DNA of 64,000 bases from Burhinus oedicnemus (Eukaryota; Chordata; Aves; Charadriiformes; Burhinidae), in assembly GCA_008921705.1 (NCBI GenBank), contig VFFE01006705.1, forward strand, positions 64,077 through 128,076, written 5' to 3'. The notes under the pieces are model-generated. The model saw only the letters and a list, made by a program, of their open reading frames with translations, searched no databases and was not told where the DNA came from. The position numbers and the translations under genes are program-made. Below are positions 1 to 11,700 of the stretch, piece after piece. Every line of letters starts with the position of its first letter. Position 1 is the stretch's first letter.

Positions 1-1638
1 TCATATGACCATGCAGCTCCACAGGGGAACAGGGAAGCCTCTGCTAAAAAAAGTCCGTGTATTTAGGGCAGGACTCAGCAAAGTAAATGGGAGTCTGTTT
101 TCCTAAAGGCTAATTTATGCCAACAGGGAGATCCTCATACAGTGTGAAGCAGCACCGTGCTGATCTCAACAGAGCTACTTTGTTTGGTGAGGGTTAAAAA
201 TCTGGTCCCATATGTGCAAGATTCTCTCCGTATGCTGATTCAATTATCACCACTGCGCCTGGGGAAGGTTTTGCTTGCCTCCTCTCCTCTCCTCTCCTCT
301 CCTCTCCTCTCCTCTCCTCTCCTCATGGCCTAGCAACCCTACAAACGCACTGTTTATCCCCTTGCTTATGTTGAAGGTTATCCATGCTCACATGGCAAGC
401 TGTGTTTGCGGCTGGGTGTCGCTGCTTGTGTGAGCTTTGATGCCACGGGCTTGGCGGCAGTGAAATCACAGCAGCACTGGCTTTGCCGCAGTCTTACTGC
501 CTGCATCGGGGCCCCAGCATTCACCTGGTTTGTCCAGCTCAGCCCACGTTGCCATCTCACTTGCTGCTGGGAGCACTCCCAAGCCTGGGATTGCCTCCAC
601 ATACCAAGACTATGCTTTCCTCCCCACAGCACAGCATATTGAGGAGGTAGGAGTTACTCTGAGTTGTGTTTCCCTGCCAGCAGTGGCTCATCGTGCTATA
701 TTGAACTGGTTTACTTCTTACATAAGGCAGTAGAACAAACCTGTCCCCATGCTGCTGCTCCTGCTTGGTTTATCAATTTAAGACACGGTCTGTTTAACTA
801 GCACTCCTTCTGTGTTGTAGGTTAGCTGTGGGTCAGCTTTACATCTTCAGCTGTAAACGTAGGCCAGCTGGTTGCCATGCAGTATGTTCCCTATCCTTAA
901 AAGCACAGGTGCTCACATGCAGCTTCACAGTACATCGCACTTGCGCATCTTGTCAGAAAGCTTATTTTGCTAGAGCAGAGTGGTTCAGCTGCACTTGCAA
1001 CAGTACCAGTCCTACCAGGATGGTAGCAAAAAATTTTTCAGTCTAGGTGTTGTAGGCTCGTAATGAGAGCATTTTCTGCTGTTTCACTTGAAGGTTTTCC
1101 TTCCACCTTTTTGATAACGAGAAACTGATCTCAGCCCTATCAATGAAATTAATTACTTATATGACGTAACAGTTGGTGCCTATAAAACAAAGTGAGTCCT
1201 TCAGCTGTTATTCTGCTGTGTTCCGGGTCTGTCTCTTCTGATGCTACACCTAAGATTTGTTCATTCCTGCATCCTAGAGAGCCCATCAGAGGTGTGAAGT
1301 CTAGATGTGAAAGGGATCCTCACAAGGAGCCAGCTGGGTTCAGTTACACTGCTGAAGGACCTGCTCTTTCCTTTATCATACACATTTGCTACATTGCTCA
1401 AAAAAGGCATCAAACTGGTTTATATACCCATGCATGCAGACTCTAATCTTAGATAGGACACTTAATATGCTCTGAATTTTTTTTAGCCCAGCTTCCTAAG
1501 AAATTGAGACTTATGCAATCCTTATGCAAAAGGAAAAGCCCCAAAGGGTTTCCCAAAAAAGACAGCAGAAAATAGCCAATGGGTACATGAATCAGAAAAT
1601 TTATTTTGAGATAAGTTTAAGACAGAGAAAGTGGGCGG
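1..1638. other. Noncoding, nothing recognised apart from the (CTCCT)n run
   Basis: Only short chance frames without domain similarity. If ENTHD1 was once complete, its later exons would lie on the - strand to the left of 16.1 kb, but I could not recognise any here. Confidence 0.6.
279..324 (+). repeat. (CTCCT)n microsatellite
   Basis: About nine tandem CTCCT pentamers in an almost perfect run; a polypurine-polypyrimidine tract likely to vary in length. Confidence 0.95.
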
Positions 1639-2557
1639 TGTGGAGCTCCCTTTCTCAATGGCTCCAGGCAGCGTCCAGCTGCCTGTGGGACAATGACAGG
1701 GTAGAGACAGGGGCTATATGTGTTTCCATAGTCCTTAGGTAGATGTTCTTGTAAGAAGTCATGACACTCTCCTGCTTGGGGGCAGAGGAGGGAGATGACA
1801 GGAGCATACCATGAGCTCATTGTGTTCCTGACCAAGGCTGAGGCTCTAATAGGCAGGAGAATCAACAAACAGAATAGCCACCCACTGCCGCCACAGGCAG
1901 TCCCAGCCGCTCTGCCCGGGCTCTCCCAACCTCACACGAAGTCTGTCCATCCCACGTCTCTGACAGCCAGGAGACACCTGTCCTGGGCCCACCATGTCAC
2001 CAACCCCACAGTGATTTGGGCCACCACCAGTGCTTTGCCCGCTATGACATAGCCACTACAGCGCTCAGGATCTTGCTAGGAGCTAGTGTGAGACCCAGCC
2101 CTCAGCTAACCAGGGAGAACAGGTGTGGAGCTCCCTTTGCCCAGCGCTGTGGCAACCTTCCAGCTCCCTGTGAGACCATGATGAAATATAGGTAGGGGCT
2201 ATCTTATCTGTCCTGTAGTGCATAAACAGCTCTCCGGCTTAGTAGCCAAGGAGGGAGAGGACAGAAAGTGTGCCATGGTTTGCTCACATGCCTTTATGGT
2301 GTCTGGAGAAGCAAGAAAAGTTAATTCCTCCCCCCCGCCCTCTCTGCCCTCCCGTCTGTGCCCTCCCCTCTCAGCCCTTGCACACCTCTGCCTCCTCACC
2401 TACCAGACTGGCCTGGTGCAGCCCTTTATATACCCACCCTGGGCCGCAACTCTGTTCCATGGCCACTGCCAACATTTTTGTCCACTGTGACACAGCCATG
2501 ACTTCACCAGGGCTGGTTCCCAGAGTTAGTGCTGCATCACCATGACATAGCTATTAT
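1639..2557 (+). repeat. Diverged ~485-bp tandem duplication (two units)
   Basis: Unit 1 starts at 1639 and unit 2 at 2123, both with GTGTGGAGCTCCCTTT. The match continues with gaps: CAGCTGCCTGTGGGACAATG against CAGCTCCCTGTGAGACCATG; GGGGCTAT; GAGGAGGGAGATGACAGGAG against AAGGAGGGAGAGGACAGAAA; ACCATGAGCTCA against GCCATGGTTTGCTCA; and near the ends CTATGACATAGCCACTAC (2041) against CCATGACATAGCTATTAT (2540). The offset rises from 484 to about 498 across the unit because of indels. No family is recognised. Unit 2 contains a TTTATATA (2425-2432) that could be promoter-like. Confidence 0.75.
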
Positions 2558-2595
2558 CTTTCACCATTCAAGCGAGAAGAAACAATTAAATAAAT

Positions 2596-2638
2596 TAATA
2601 ATAATAATAATAAGAAGAAGAAGAAGAAGAAGAAGAAG
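2596..2638 (+). repeat. (AAT)n-(AAG)n compound microsatellite
   Basis: A run of AAT triplets changes directly to a run of about nine AAG triplets, just after the tandem duplication at 1639-2557. Confidence 0.95.
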
Positions 2639-3087
2639 TGATAATCCTGGGAAGGGCAATAAATTACCTGTAGCAGCCATTTAAAGAACAGCAGCTCAGC
2701 AAAGGTTAGAAGAGAGTTAAAAGCAGCAGGTCCTACATACTGCCTAATTTTAAAGATTTGTGGGTTTGAAGGCTAAATTTTGGAAGGAAAATGCTTGTCA
2801 AGTTGACTGAAGGCAATACTTTACATCTTTGGAATCAAAGACGTGTTCAATGCCAAACCCTGCATCCAGGAGTGGCTGACAGTGCTGAGAACATTTCACC
2901 ATGAGCTGCAAGACTTGCATCTTTCTTCCCCTGAAATGAACCAAAGATTTTGTTTAGGGGTAGTCCTGCGCTACACACTTCAGTTGGAAACAAGAATGAA
3001 ATACGTGGATTAGCTTCCATCTGCTTGGCTCACTGCAGGCTATTCCATCCCCTTTAACAGACAGGATCACAGGCAATGCATGCAAAC

Positions 3088-3320
3088 TGAAACACAAGTG
3101 GCTCCATCTGAACATCAGAAAACACTTCTTTACTGTGAGGGTGACCAAGCACTGGCACAGGTTGCCCGGGGAGGTGGGAGTCTCCCACCTTGGAGATACT
3201 TAAAAGTCATCTGGACGTGATCCTGGGCAATCAGCTGTAGGTGGCCCTCCTTGAGCATAGGTTTGGACCAGATGGTCTCCACAGGGCCCTTCTAATCTCA
3301 ACCATTTTTTGATTCTGTGA
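3088..3320 (+). mobile_element. CR1 LINE 3' end fragment
   Basis: The sequence matches the last ~230 bp of CR1: the AACATCAGAAAACACTTC segment, GGTTGCCCGGGGAGGTGG, TTGGACCAGATGGTCTCCA, and a GATTCTGTGA tail at 3311-3320. It is moderately diverged, with no intact frame. The left end is approximate. Confidence 0.88.
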
Positions 3321-5902
3321 TAGACTGTATAATGTTAAGGCTGATATTTAGTTTGCCAGCATTGTGTTTTTATAGTTTGTTGCTGACAGCATTTCACGCA
3401 TGCTCTGAGCCATATCAGGAAGGACTGTCAGGTCACATTAGAATAGGCTGCTCTAGGCATGATTTGCAATCACATCTGAAGTGTGCTCAGACTTCCTTAC
3501 AAGCAGAACTTCTGGATTTATCTCCAGCTGGAGCTCACGTGCATTCTAACATGCAAGCAGGTTAGGCAACTGGGGAACACGGCACAGGATGCAAAGTTGG
3601 GAATGAAACGACCTGGTAGTCTTCAAACACCTAAAAACCTCTTTACATTGCCTTACAGTAGTGCTCCCATCAATAAGAATTAGGCCCCTAACATCAGGAA
3701 GAGTACCACCTAATGCCATTATCGTTAAAAAGTCAGTGTTTCCCTGCTGCTATCATTTTGTGAGAAATCACAGCAGTTCCCTATTTTTAGAACAGAAGTG
3801 CAAACTATAAGATATCATTGTGCAGTACTATGCCTGAATAACTGTTACCTTTTTAGGGGAGTTAGTATCTTACAGTGATATTTAATTAGACTGAGTTGAA
3901 ACAGTAAAGTGCTTTCTAAATGCTAAATATTAGTATTACAAAGCATGAAAAAGTAGCAAAAGGAAAGCCTTGCTTTCCTAAATTCCTGTGGTCTATGCAT
4001 GGAAATCAGAATGGACTGTAGCAGATTTTATCTCAAACCATTTAAAAAAAGAGATGTGCAAGCTTTGCCTGTGCTGACTGAGCAACCATAGAGATGAACC
4101 CTTTACAAAATCCCCTTTTGTAATCAGATTGCATGTCTTCCTTCAGCACTATAGATCACGTACAAGCCCTTGCACAGCACGTGTGGGCATCGCTAATAAG
4201 ATTTACTCTTTATCCATGCCAGGTTTCATCATCCACTGAGAAGGCAGCTTGCAGAGCAGAGGGAAGAGCTGGATTGTGGTGAATGCTGCTGATACTAATA
4301 AGAAACTTGGCAAGAATATGGTGGAATATTGCCATAATATAATAATGTTTTAAAACAAAAAAATACATCATTTCCAAAGCTCTTTGAAAAGCAGGGGGCA
4401 CAATTTATAGGAAATTATTTGTATTCAAGACTGTGGCAAACCAGTTACAGCAGGTCTTCACAGAGCCTACTGAAATAATCATCATAAGCAGGTAGGAATA
4501 TGACAGAGATAAGGCTGCTCTCCATCTCCTCATAAGATGTCATAAAATATATGGGGGCATATTCCTCTCCCCCTGAGTGCACAAAGAATTAGTTGCCTTG
4601 GCTGGAGAATATGTCCTCAGAGTCACACAGTGTAGAGTTGTAACTGGTTACAATTTGTTTAAAAAGTGCTTCTCTAAGGACAGATAAAATCTTTTGGGTT
4701 TGAATTTTCTTCCTTTTTTATTCCTCTTTTCTCCTGCTGCTCTGCAATTCAATTGCTGAAAATCTCATTTACCCAGCGGCTGAATTCAGATCCAGCCGTG
4801 GTCTGTATTCTCTACTGTAAACTCTAAGGAATGAGTAGCTGCTTGATAATTTCATAGATTTTTTTTTTTCCAGTTTGCCAGTTTCAATATAGGTCATACC
4901 AGTGCCCTTCCCTATTTCTGATATTAAGGGAAGAGCGCAGGCATGTTTGCCTTACCTGCAAGACTATTGGCTCTTCAATGCTTTGAAATCTTTCAGCACT
5001 TTGCCATTATGCAGATACCTTGAGTAATATGGATGGTATAGTTATGTATAAAAGAGCTTCCAAAGTGAACATTTTAACTATCGAGGTGAAATATTTCTTA
5101 CACTTGACAGACGATAGGCATTGATAAGCAGATATTAATTAACTAGTTTAAAAATAGTCTTTTTGTGCAGAAACTAGCAGCCAGGCAGCCAATGCAGCAT
5201 TAAGGGGGTAAAGAGTTTTGCCCTAGAATACCCATACAATTTTATAGCTATACATTATTATGCATTTATTCACTATTAATAAACGTAGTCCTGCAAATAC
5301 ACAGCATTTTACATTCTAGGGGGCTTCATTTATGCTGACTGGTAGCCAGGTGCCAGACCAATTTAGTCAACTAGCCTAATCCCCTGTCTGTGTTGCTGAG
5401 TCAAATTGTGATATTTTTATTCATATTAGGTAGCACCTGATAGATTTAAACAGGATTACCCATGATGTAAGACAGTATTAAACATGAGAGAGTACATGGC
5501 ACAATTCAAAATGGGTGTCTCACTGGGATCTCAGAGTGCAGTTTTACAATATGAAATAAAATGAACTCTACCCCAAGATACCACAATGTCCCAGTAAAAA
5601 CTATCCTGAAGTATTCTGAGCTGCACATCGTTCTTTGCAGATCCAACAGAGCAACAGAGGAGCCAGGCAATGCTTTAATGCTCAAACTGTGGAGTTTTAT
5701 CTCTAATGTAATTTTTAAATTGCAGTTTGTACATCTGTTGCAATAGATGTTTGACTCCTGTCAGTGGAAGCCAGGCAAGAAACTACCATGGCCCCTTGTA
5801 TTTGGGAATATGGTAGACACTTGGCAAGATGTGGTTAAGTCCAAGTTCTTACTGCATTTATATGAGAGAGAAAAGATGACAGATAAAATCACTACCTTCA
5901 TT
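3321..5902. other. Noncoding, nothing recognised
   Basis: AT-rich sequence without coding signal or recognisable repeat between two CR1 copies. Confidence 0.6.
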
Positions 5903-6706
5903 ATGGGCTGAAGCCAACTGCATGAGGTTTAACAAGGCCAAGTGCCGGGTCCTGCACTTGGGTCACAACAACCCCAGGCAACGCTACAGGCTTGGGGAGG
6001 AGTGGCTGGAAAGCTGCCTGGCAGAAAAGGACCTGGGGGTCCTGGTGGACAGCCGGCTGAACATGAGCCAGCAGTGTGCCCAGGTAGCCAAGGAGGCCAA
6101 TGGCATCTTGGCCTGTATCAAGAATAGTGTGGCCAGCAGGAGTAGGGAAGTGATCGTGCCCCTGTACTCAGCGCTGGTGAGGCCGCAGCTTGAGTACTGT
6201 GTTCAGTTTTGGGCGCCACAGTATAGGAGGGACATTGAGGTGCTGGAGCATGTCCAGAAAAGGGCAACAAAGCTGGTGAGGGGTTTGGAGAACATGTCTT
6301 ATGAGGAGCGGCTGAAGGAATTAGGATTGTTTAGTCTGGAGAAGAGAAGGCTGAGGGGAGACCTCATTGCTCTCTACAACTACCTGAAAGGAGGTTGTAG
6401 TGAGATGGGAGCTGGTCTCTTCTCCCAAGTAACTAGCGATAGGACAAGAGGAAACGGGTTCAAGTTGCGCCAGGGGAGGTTTAGGCTAGACATTAGGAAA
6501 AAATTTTTCACTGAAAGAGTTATCAAACATTGGAAGAGGCTGCCCAGGGAAGTGGTTGAGTCACCATCCCTAGATGTGTTTAAAAGTCGTGTAGATGTGG
6601 TGCTTAGAGAGATGGTTTAGTGGCAGACCTGGTAGAGTAGGGTCAATGGTTGGACTAGATGATCTTAAAGGTCTTTTCCAACCTAAACGATTCTATGATT
6701 CTATGA
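5903..6706 (+). mobile_element. Young CR1 LINE 3' fragment with intact C-terminal ORF
   Basis: This is a 5'-truncated CR1 of about 0.8 kb. An uninterrupted frame runs from the truncation point to TAG at 6618-6620 (232 codons from the ATG at 5922). It encodes the post-catalytic part of the reverse transcriptase ([65 protein letters not shown]). A short 3' UTR and a tail with two ATTCTATG-type repeats follow. The catalytic domain is missing, so it cannot move by itself. Hexamers TTCATT at 5897-5902 and 6707-6712 flank the copy and may be a short target-site duplication. Confidence 0.93.
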
Positions 6707-8589
6707 TTCATTTCAGTTGTTTGGGTCCCACAACTCTGCCCCTGAGATAACATCCTCATTTGGAGTACTTGATTGCTAACACCATCTGTTTGCTATTTGT
6801 TAGTTACTTTGAAGGTGGGGGAAAAGAATGATTATTAAAAATAAATCTGTTAGATATCCATCAACTCTTCCCCTCTAAATACATCACTGTCACCTATAAA
6901 ATAGGCCTCTGGTGATTTCACATTTTTAAAACTTGTCTTTCTTGGGCCACTGATGCTTGCCTGGCTGCTGGAGAATGCTGGTTTTGATGTGACATGGATG
7001 CTGCCTTGGAAAAATGTTCTGCTGAGAATCTTTTTTTTAATTATTGGGGGGGGGAGGGGTGATACTTTTTACACAGGTGTTAAATTCCTGGAGTTAATCG
7101 GGTAGAAAAATGCCTCTGAGGCATCATTCAGTCCATTAACTGCAATGCCAACTGCCAATGGCTGGAGTTGAATACTAACAGATTTTATAACTCTTTATAA
7201 TAATTGACAAAGCCAGACAGATTCACAGTTCAGCGTAGCCCTCCTGTTCTCACCTGCTGCCTTCTGTGTTTATATCCCCAGTGTCTGAAACATGCTTCCT
7301 TTTTTAACTGGGGAGACGTGAATTTAAGAAGCTGGGTTTTGCTCATTTATGTGAAAACTATACAGATGAGTGAATGCCCAGCAAGCCAGGATCAGCATCC
7401 CCTCCCCCATTTCTAGTTACTATTTTAAAAGGAATATTATTGCTGCATTATGTCAGACACGTGCCCCATAACACATAGAGCAAAACAGGACAGTCAAGAG
7501 CAGCTGAAAAAATAATTTTTAAGATTGCAGTTTCTCTGAGAGAAATCTTTATTCCTAAGACAAATGTGAAAAAATATAGAAGGAAAATCAAAAGATGTTG
7601 CTGTTATGTGTGTATGTGTGTTCTTTTGTTGGCTACTTCAAATTATGCTGTATGAAAGCTTTTAATAGTTTTTTTCCATACAGACAGTGTCCTGAATCAG
7701 TGTCTCTCCTGGAGAAGGTAGCAAGCCCTCGTAGACTACTTCATTGCAGAATCCAGTTCAGCAGAGAGATGTATAGCAGTGTAGAGTGTTCCCTAAATTG
7801 GCATTGGTTGTATGTGCACCCACTTTGGATTCTTACCTCCATATTTCACTTAGACTATTAGGACCATGCCTTGTTAGTTCTCAGCTAGGAATCTCCCAAG
7901 CAGAACTTTGTTGAAATGGGTCATGACAGTTTACTATGCAGAATACTTCTCTGAGTTTCTATTACACCAACATCCATAGAAGATGCTGACCTTGCAGCCA
8001 ACTATGGATGAGATATAAACCCCCAAATCCTTATTATTTGGAGTGGTTAATTATCCCAAATTACACTTAAAAGAATAGGAGGTTAATTTTAGTGTCCTGA
8101 TCATGTTACATTATACACAATTAAAAGCTCCTCCCTGCAGTTTCTATAGAATATATGGTATTTCTCCCATACCTCCCATGTTGGGTGTGCTGATATGATC
8201 ATGAAGGGACCATATAGCTAACTATTTAATAGCTTGTTTATCTGTCTGCTATGTGGTATCCCTCCAGCAGTCTTATTTCTTTGTTTGAAGTTTTTTATAT
8301 ACATGCATTTATAAGGCACTTGGGAATGTGAGGATAAAAACCACCAAATAAATATGTTTGGAAAGGATATGTTGTACTAAATCAGCAAAGGGTAAAGAGC
8401 TCCAAAAAGGAGAAGGCAAGAAAATTGGTTCCACCTTAGAAAACTAATGTGAGAACTGCTGAGTAAAAAAGAGCAGTCATCCAGCTGGGATTTATTAAGT
8501 GGAAAGCATTTTTTAAAAAAAGCTGTGGAAGACCAGAAATCAAATATCGCTGTATATTTACTGGCTTTTTTGAAGCATCTGTCCTCTAA
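6707..8589. other. Noncoding, nothing recognised
   Basis: AT-rich. A short G-rich run lies near 7046-7062. No gene or repeat family recognised. Confidence 0.6.
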
Positions 8590-8785
8590 TATCAGAGTAT
8601 CTCACAAAGACTAATCAACTGATCTTCAGAATATCCTTATGAGTTTGAGATGTGTTAGCCTCGTTTTACCATCGGAAGAATAACAAGATTTGTCCAAGAC
8701 TACACAGGAAATCTGTGACAAAAATAATAATGTAGGCCTGTATCCAGTGCAGTGACTCAACCATAAAACCATCCAATCTTCTCTC
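8590..8785 (+). mobile_element. MIR-like ancient SINE fragment
   Basis: The order of pieces follows MIR: ATATCCTTATGAG, GCCTCGTTTTACCATCGGAA, AAGATTTGTCCAAGACTACA, then GGCCTGTATCC and a CA-rich end. These correspond to the MIR core and 3' part (CCTATGAG, CCATTTTACAGATGAGG, TTGCCCAAGGTCACACAG). It is diverged and fossil. Confidence 0.62.
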
Positions 8786-11700
8786 AGAGTAAGAAGGCAA
8801 TAAGGGAGGGCTGTTGGTATAATTTATGGCCAAAGGAGAGAAGCTGATGAGAGACACCCCACCAGAACAGATGGAGAGGGCTATATCATTCTGGTTTTGG
8901 TGGAGAAAATCTACCTTTATCCTTGGTATTTGGTTAAAGGCATATAGTATGCTATAAAAGTATTTTCAGCCAACCCTTGCTGGGCATCTCTGATGGTGGG
9001 TCAGTCTAAAAAAGCCAGGACTCTCTACTTTTCATAAAATATGAGACTGTGTTTTGAACTTTGTCCACACGTGGTCATTTCATGAAAAGTTAGAAGACTT
9101 ATATGACAGTGAAGATGGTAACACCTATGTTACAGGAAGCTAAAGCCTTTTAGATTGATAAAATACAGATATAGCTGACATACAAAAGGAAAAAATGTCC
9201 TCTTTATTCCTCCAAGGGGAGTTTATATTGGATTTTCTAATATTTAAAAACAAAAAACAACAAAAATCATGTTATTTAATAAAGTTTACACACTTTGTGT
9301 TTTCTTTCAGCTTTTAACCGTACATTGCTAATATTGTATAACTAAAACTTTTACTTATGTTACTGCCAGTGAGAATGTCTTTGTAACCACATTCAGTCTA
9401 ATTAAGTGAGCTTTTTTATGCTAGGAGTTGCACATCCATATTGTAACTGCTGTAGAACACTGAAGAAAGCTGATGCAACTTTTATTACTATATTAACTTT
9501 TTTGTAATAAAGGGTTCTCAGGCTTTCATTCAAATTTTCAAGGTACATCTACCAATTGCATCATCTGCTTCTAAGGAATCTGAGATCTCAGAAAAGTAAG
9601 GCTACTGTCATTATGCTTACTTTTTCTGTGCAGAAGACTGCAATTTAACTGTATAATCTTTAGGGCTCCACTGATCAAAAAAGCTTAAATTCACTGCCTT
9701 CTAGGACTTCTCAGTAAATAGAATAAAATTGCCCTTATCTAGCACATTTTCCATACAGACAGTTGATCAAAGGAAGCTACAGGTAACTGAATTCAACAGT
9801 GCATTTATTTGGTCTACTTTTTATTTGCATTATAGTTTTTCACATAGTCCTGGCAATGTAAAATGTTCTTAGGGTGGATGCAAATGCAGTGCAATTTACA
9901 TATACTTTAAAGTGTCTCGTCATTCCCAGAGTCGTGTAAAAGGGTGTGATTTCGTACTACAGCTAAATGCATCCTATGGTTGGCAGTTGTTGAAGCGGGC
10001 AATCTCACAACTTCCCTTCTCCTCTCCTCTTCCCTAGCATGGATTTCTGCCTACTTTTCCCTAGAGCTTCAACCATGAGATTAAGGGAGCTACGCTGGAA
10101 AAAAACAATTCATCCTTTTAGAAGTTATTAGGTTCTCCACTGGGGTCACAGGAGCACAACTTCCTGCACAAGTGCATAGCTGGAGCTGAGAGGAAGGAAT
10201 GGGATGATTCCCTTTGGAGACTTGAATGTATTTGGATTATTGCACATAGTCATAGAAATCTTAATGAAAAAGAGTAATGCCATTTGCTCAGTTGTGAAGA
10301 GCTTACATAGGTGTATCCTTCAGCATCAATTAGCTTTGAAAAGAAAAAGTTATGGGGCTGTGAGCGCAAGAGATAGATACATATTCTTTAAGGCATTGTG
10401 GAGCACACACTGGAGAAACTTTGATTCTTCAGTTTCTTAGTTTTGATATGATTATTATTTTCCCCCAATTAACTGTAAACAGAATTTAGTGTGGAAAAAA
10501 AATCTGATCATATCAAAGATTCTGGGGATTCCCATGTAAGTCTGTTTGAGGCTAACTTTGCAATACGGAACTACTGAAATGCAAAAAAAAAAAAAAAAGT
10601 ACACTGTTAGGAATTTCTTCTATATCAGAATGATTTAATATCCCATAGAAAATTCATTTCTGAACTTTCTTCTGTTAGGAGCTACATAGTGTTTCAAATA
10701 TTTGAGAAACAGATCAGCTGAAACTATTTGTCTGAAAATGTTTAAGATTTCTGGAAGAGGGAGAAGGCTGCAGCTCCTATCTGGTGAGAAGGAGAAAGCA
10801 ATCTTGGGAGGTAGAAAGCAGAAAAGCTGCAGATCATAGTGGTTTTCTCTGTCTTGGTTAAAAAAAAATAAAATACTAGTAATGTATAGCATTTTGAGTG
10901 TTAGCTGATTTATTATCAGCCAACAAATAAATTGTGCTGAAACACTAGACTCTACTCCCATGGTGATTAGATATTACAGTACATATGGTATGGAAACATC
11001 AAGCCGTGTTTGAAGACCTCACAATGCCTAAACACAGCATGCCTGCCAACTGTTGACCATACGCTATAGCTGACATAAACATGGAGATGCCTCCTGCTGT
11101 CCTGCACCTGGATTTGCTACACAGATAAATCTTAGATGCTATTGCAGAGGAAGGCCTAGCAAGGACCATACACCCCCATCAATAAAAACAGATATACTCT
11201 TCTGTCTGTTTGAAATGAGTTTGTCACATCACACGAGATTTGTTGTCACCCTATCCAAAAATTGCAGCACTTCTGTTTTTCTCTTGGTGAAACTAGACAA
11301 CATGCTATCATTTATGTTATACAGACTGCATGTAAAATGCAGAAATATTTAGGACTGATGGATCAGGGTGAAAGGTGCAGCAACAGACTAAATGCTGTAC
11401 ACAGTGACTTTGGTTACTTTAGATGGTATGTCAACTTGAATATTCATGTCGTGTAACTTTGTATTCAATATCTGGCATTTAAGTCTTAGAAAAAAAAGCC
11501 AAAAATTCTAAGTAGATTTTTTCTGATATTAAACACTGGCTTCTTTAGTGACGTTTCCTACTGCGACTTCAGCTCAAATGAAATTTACAGCATTTTAGAA
11601 GATTATCTGAACAAAATTAACTCCTGGCAATATTAATTATTCACAAGTTTCCCCTCCTTTCATTTTATAGTTTAAATGTTATGCAGAATTATTTACTCAT

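Noticed and set aside
1150..1200. TATAAAA preceded by a CRE-like TGACGTAA
   Set aside because: No gene follows and isolated motifs of this kind are frequent in AT-rich DNA.
5942..6127. 61-codon frame overlapping the CR1 reverse transcriptase frame
   Set aside because: Out-of-frame shadow of the CR1 coding sequence.
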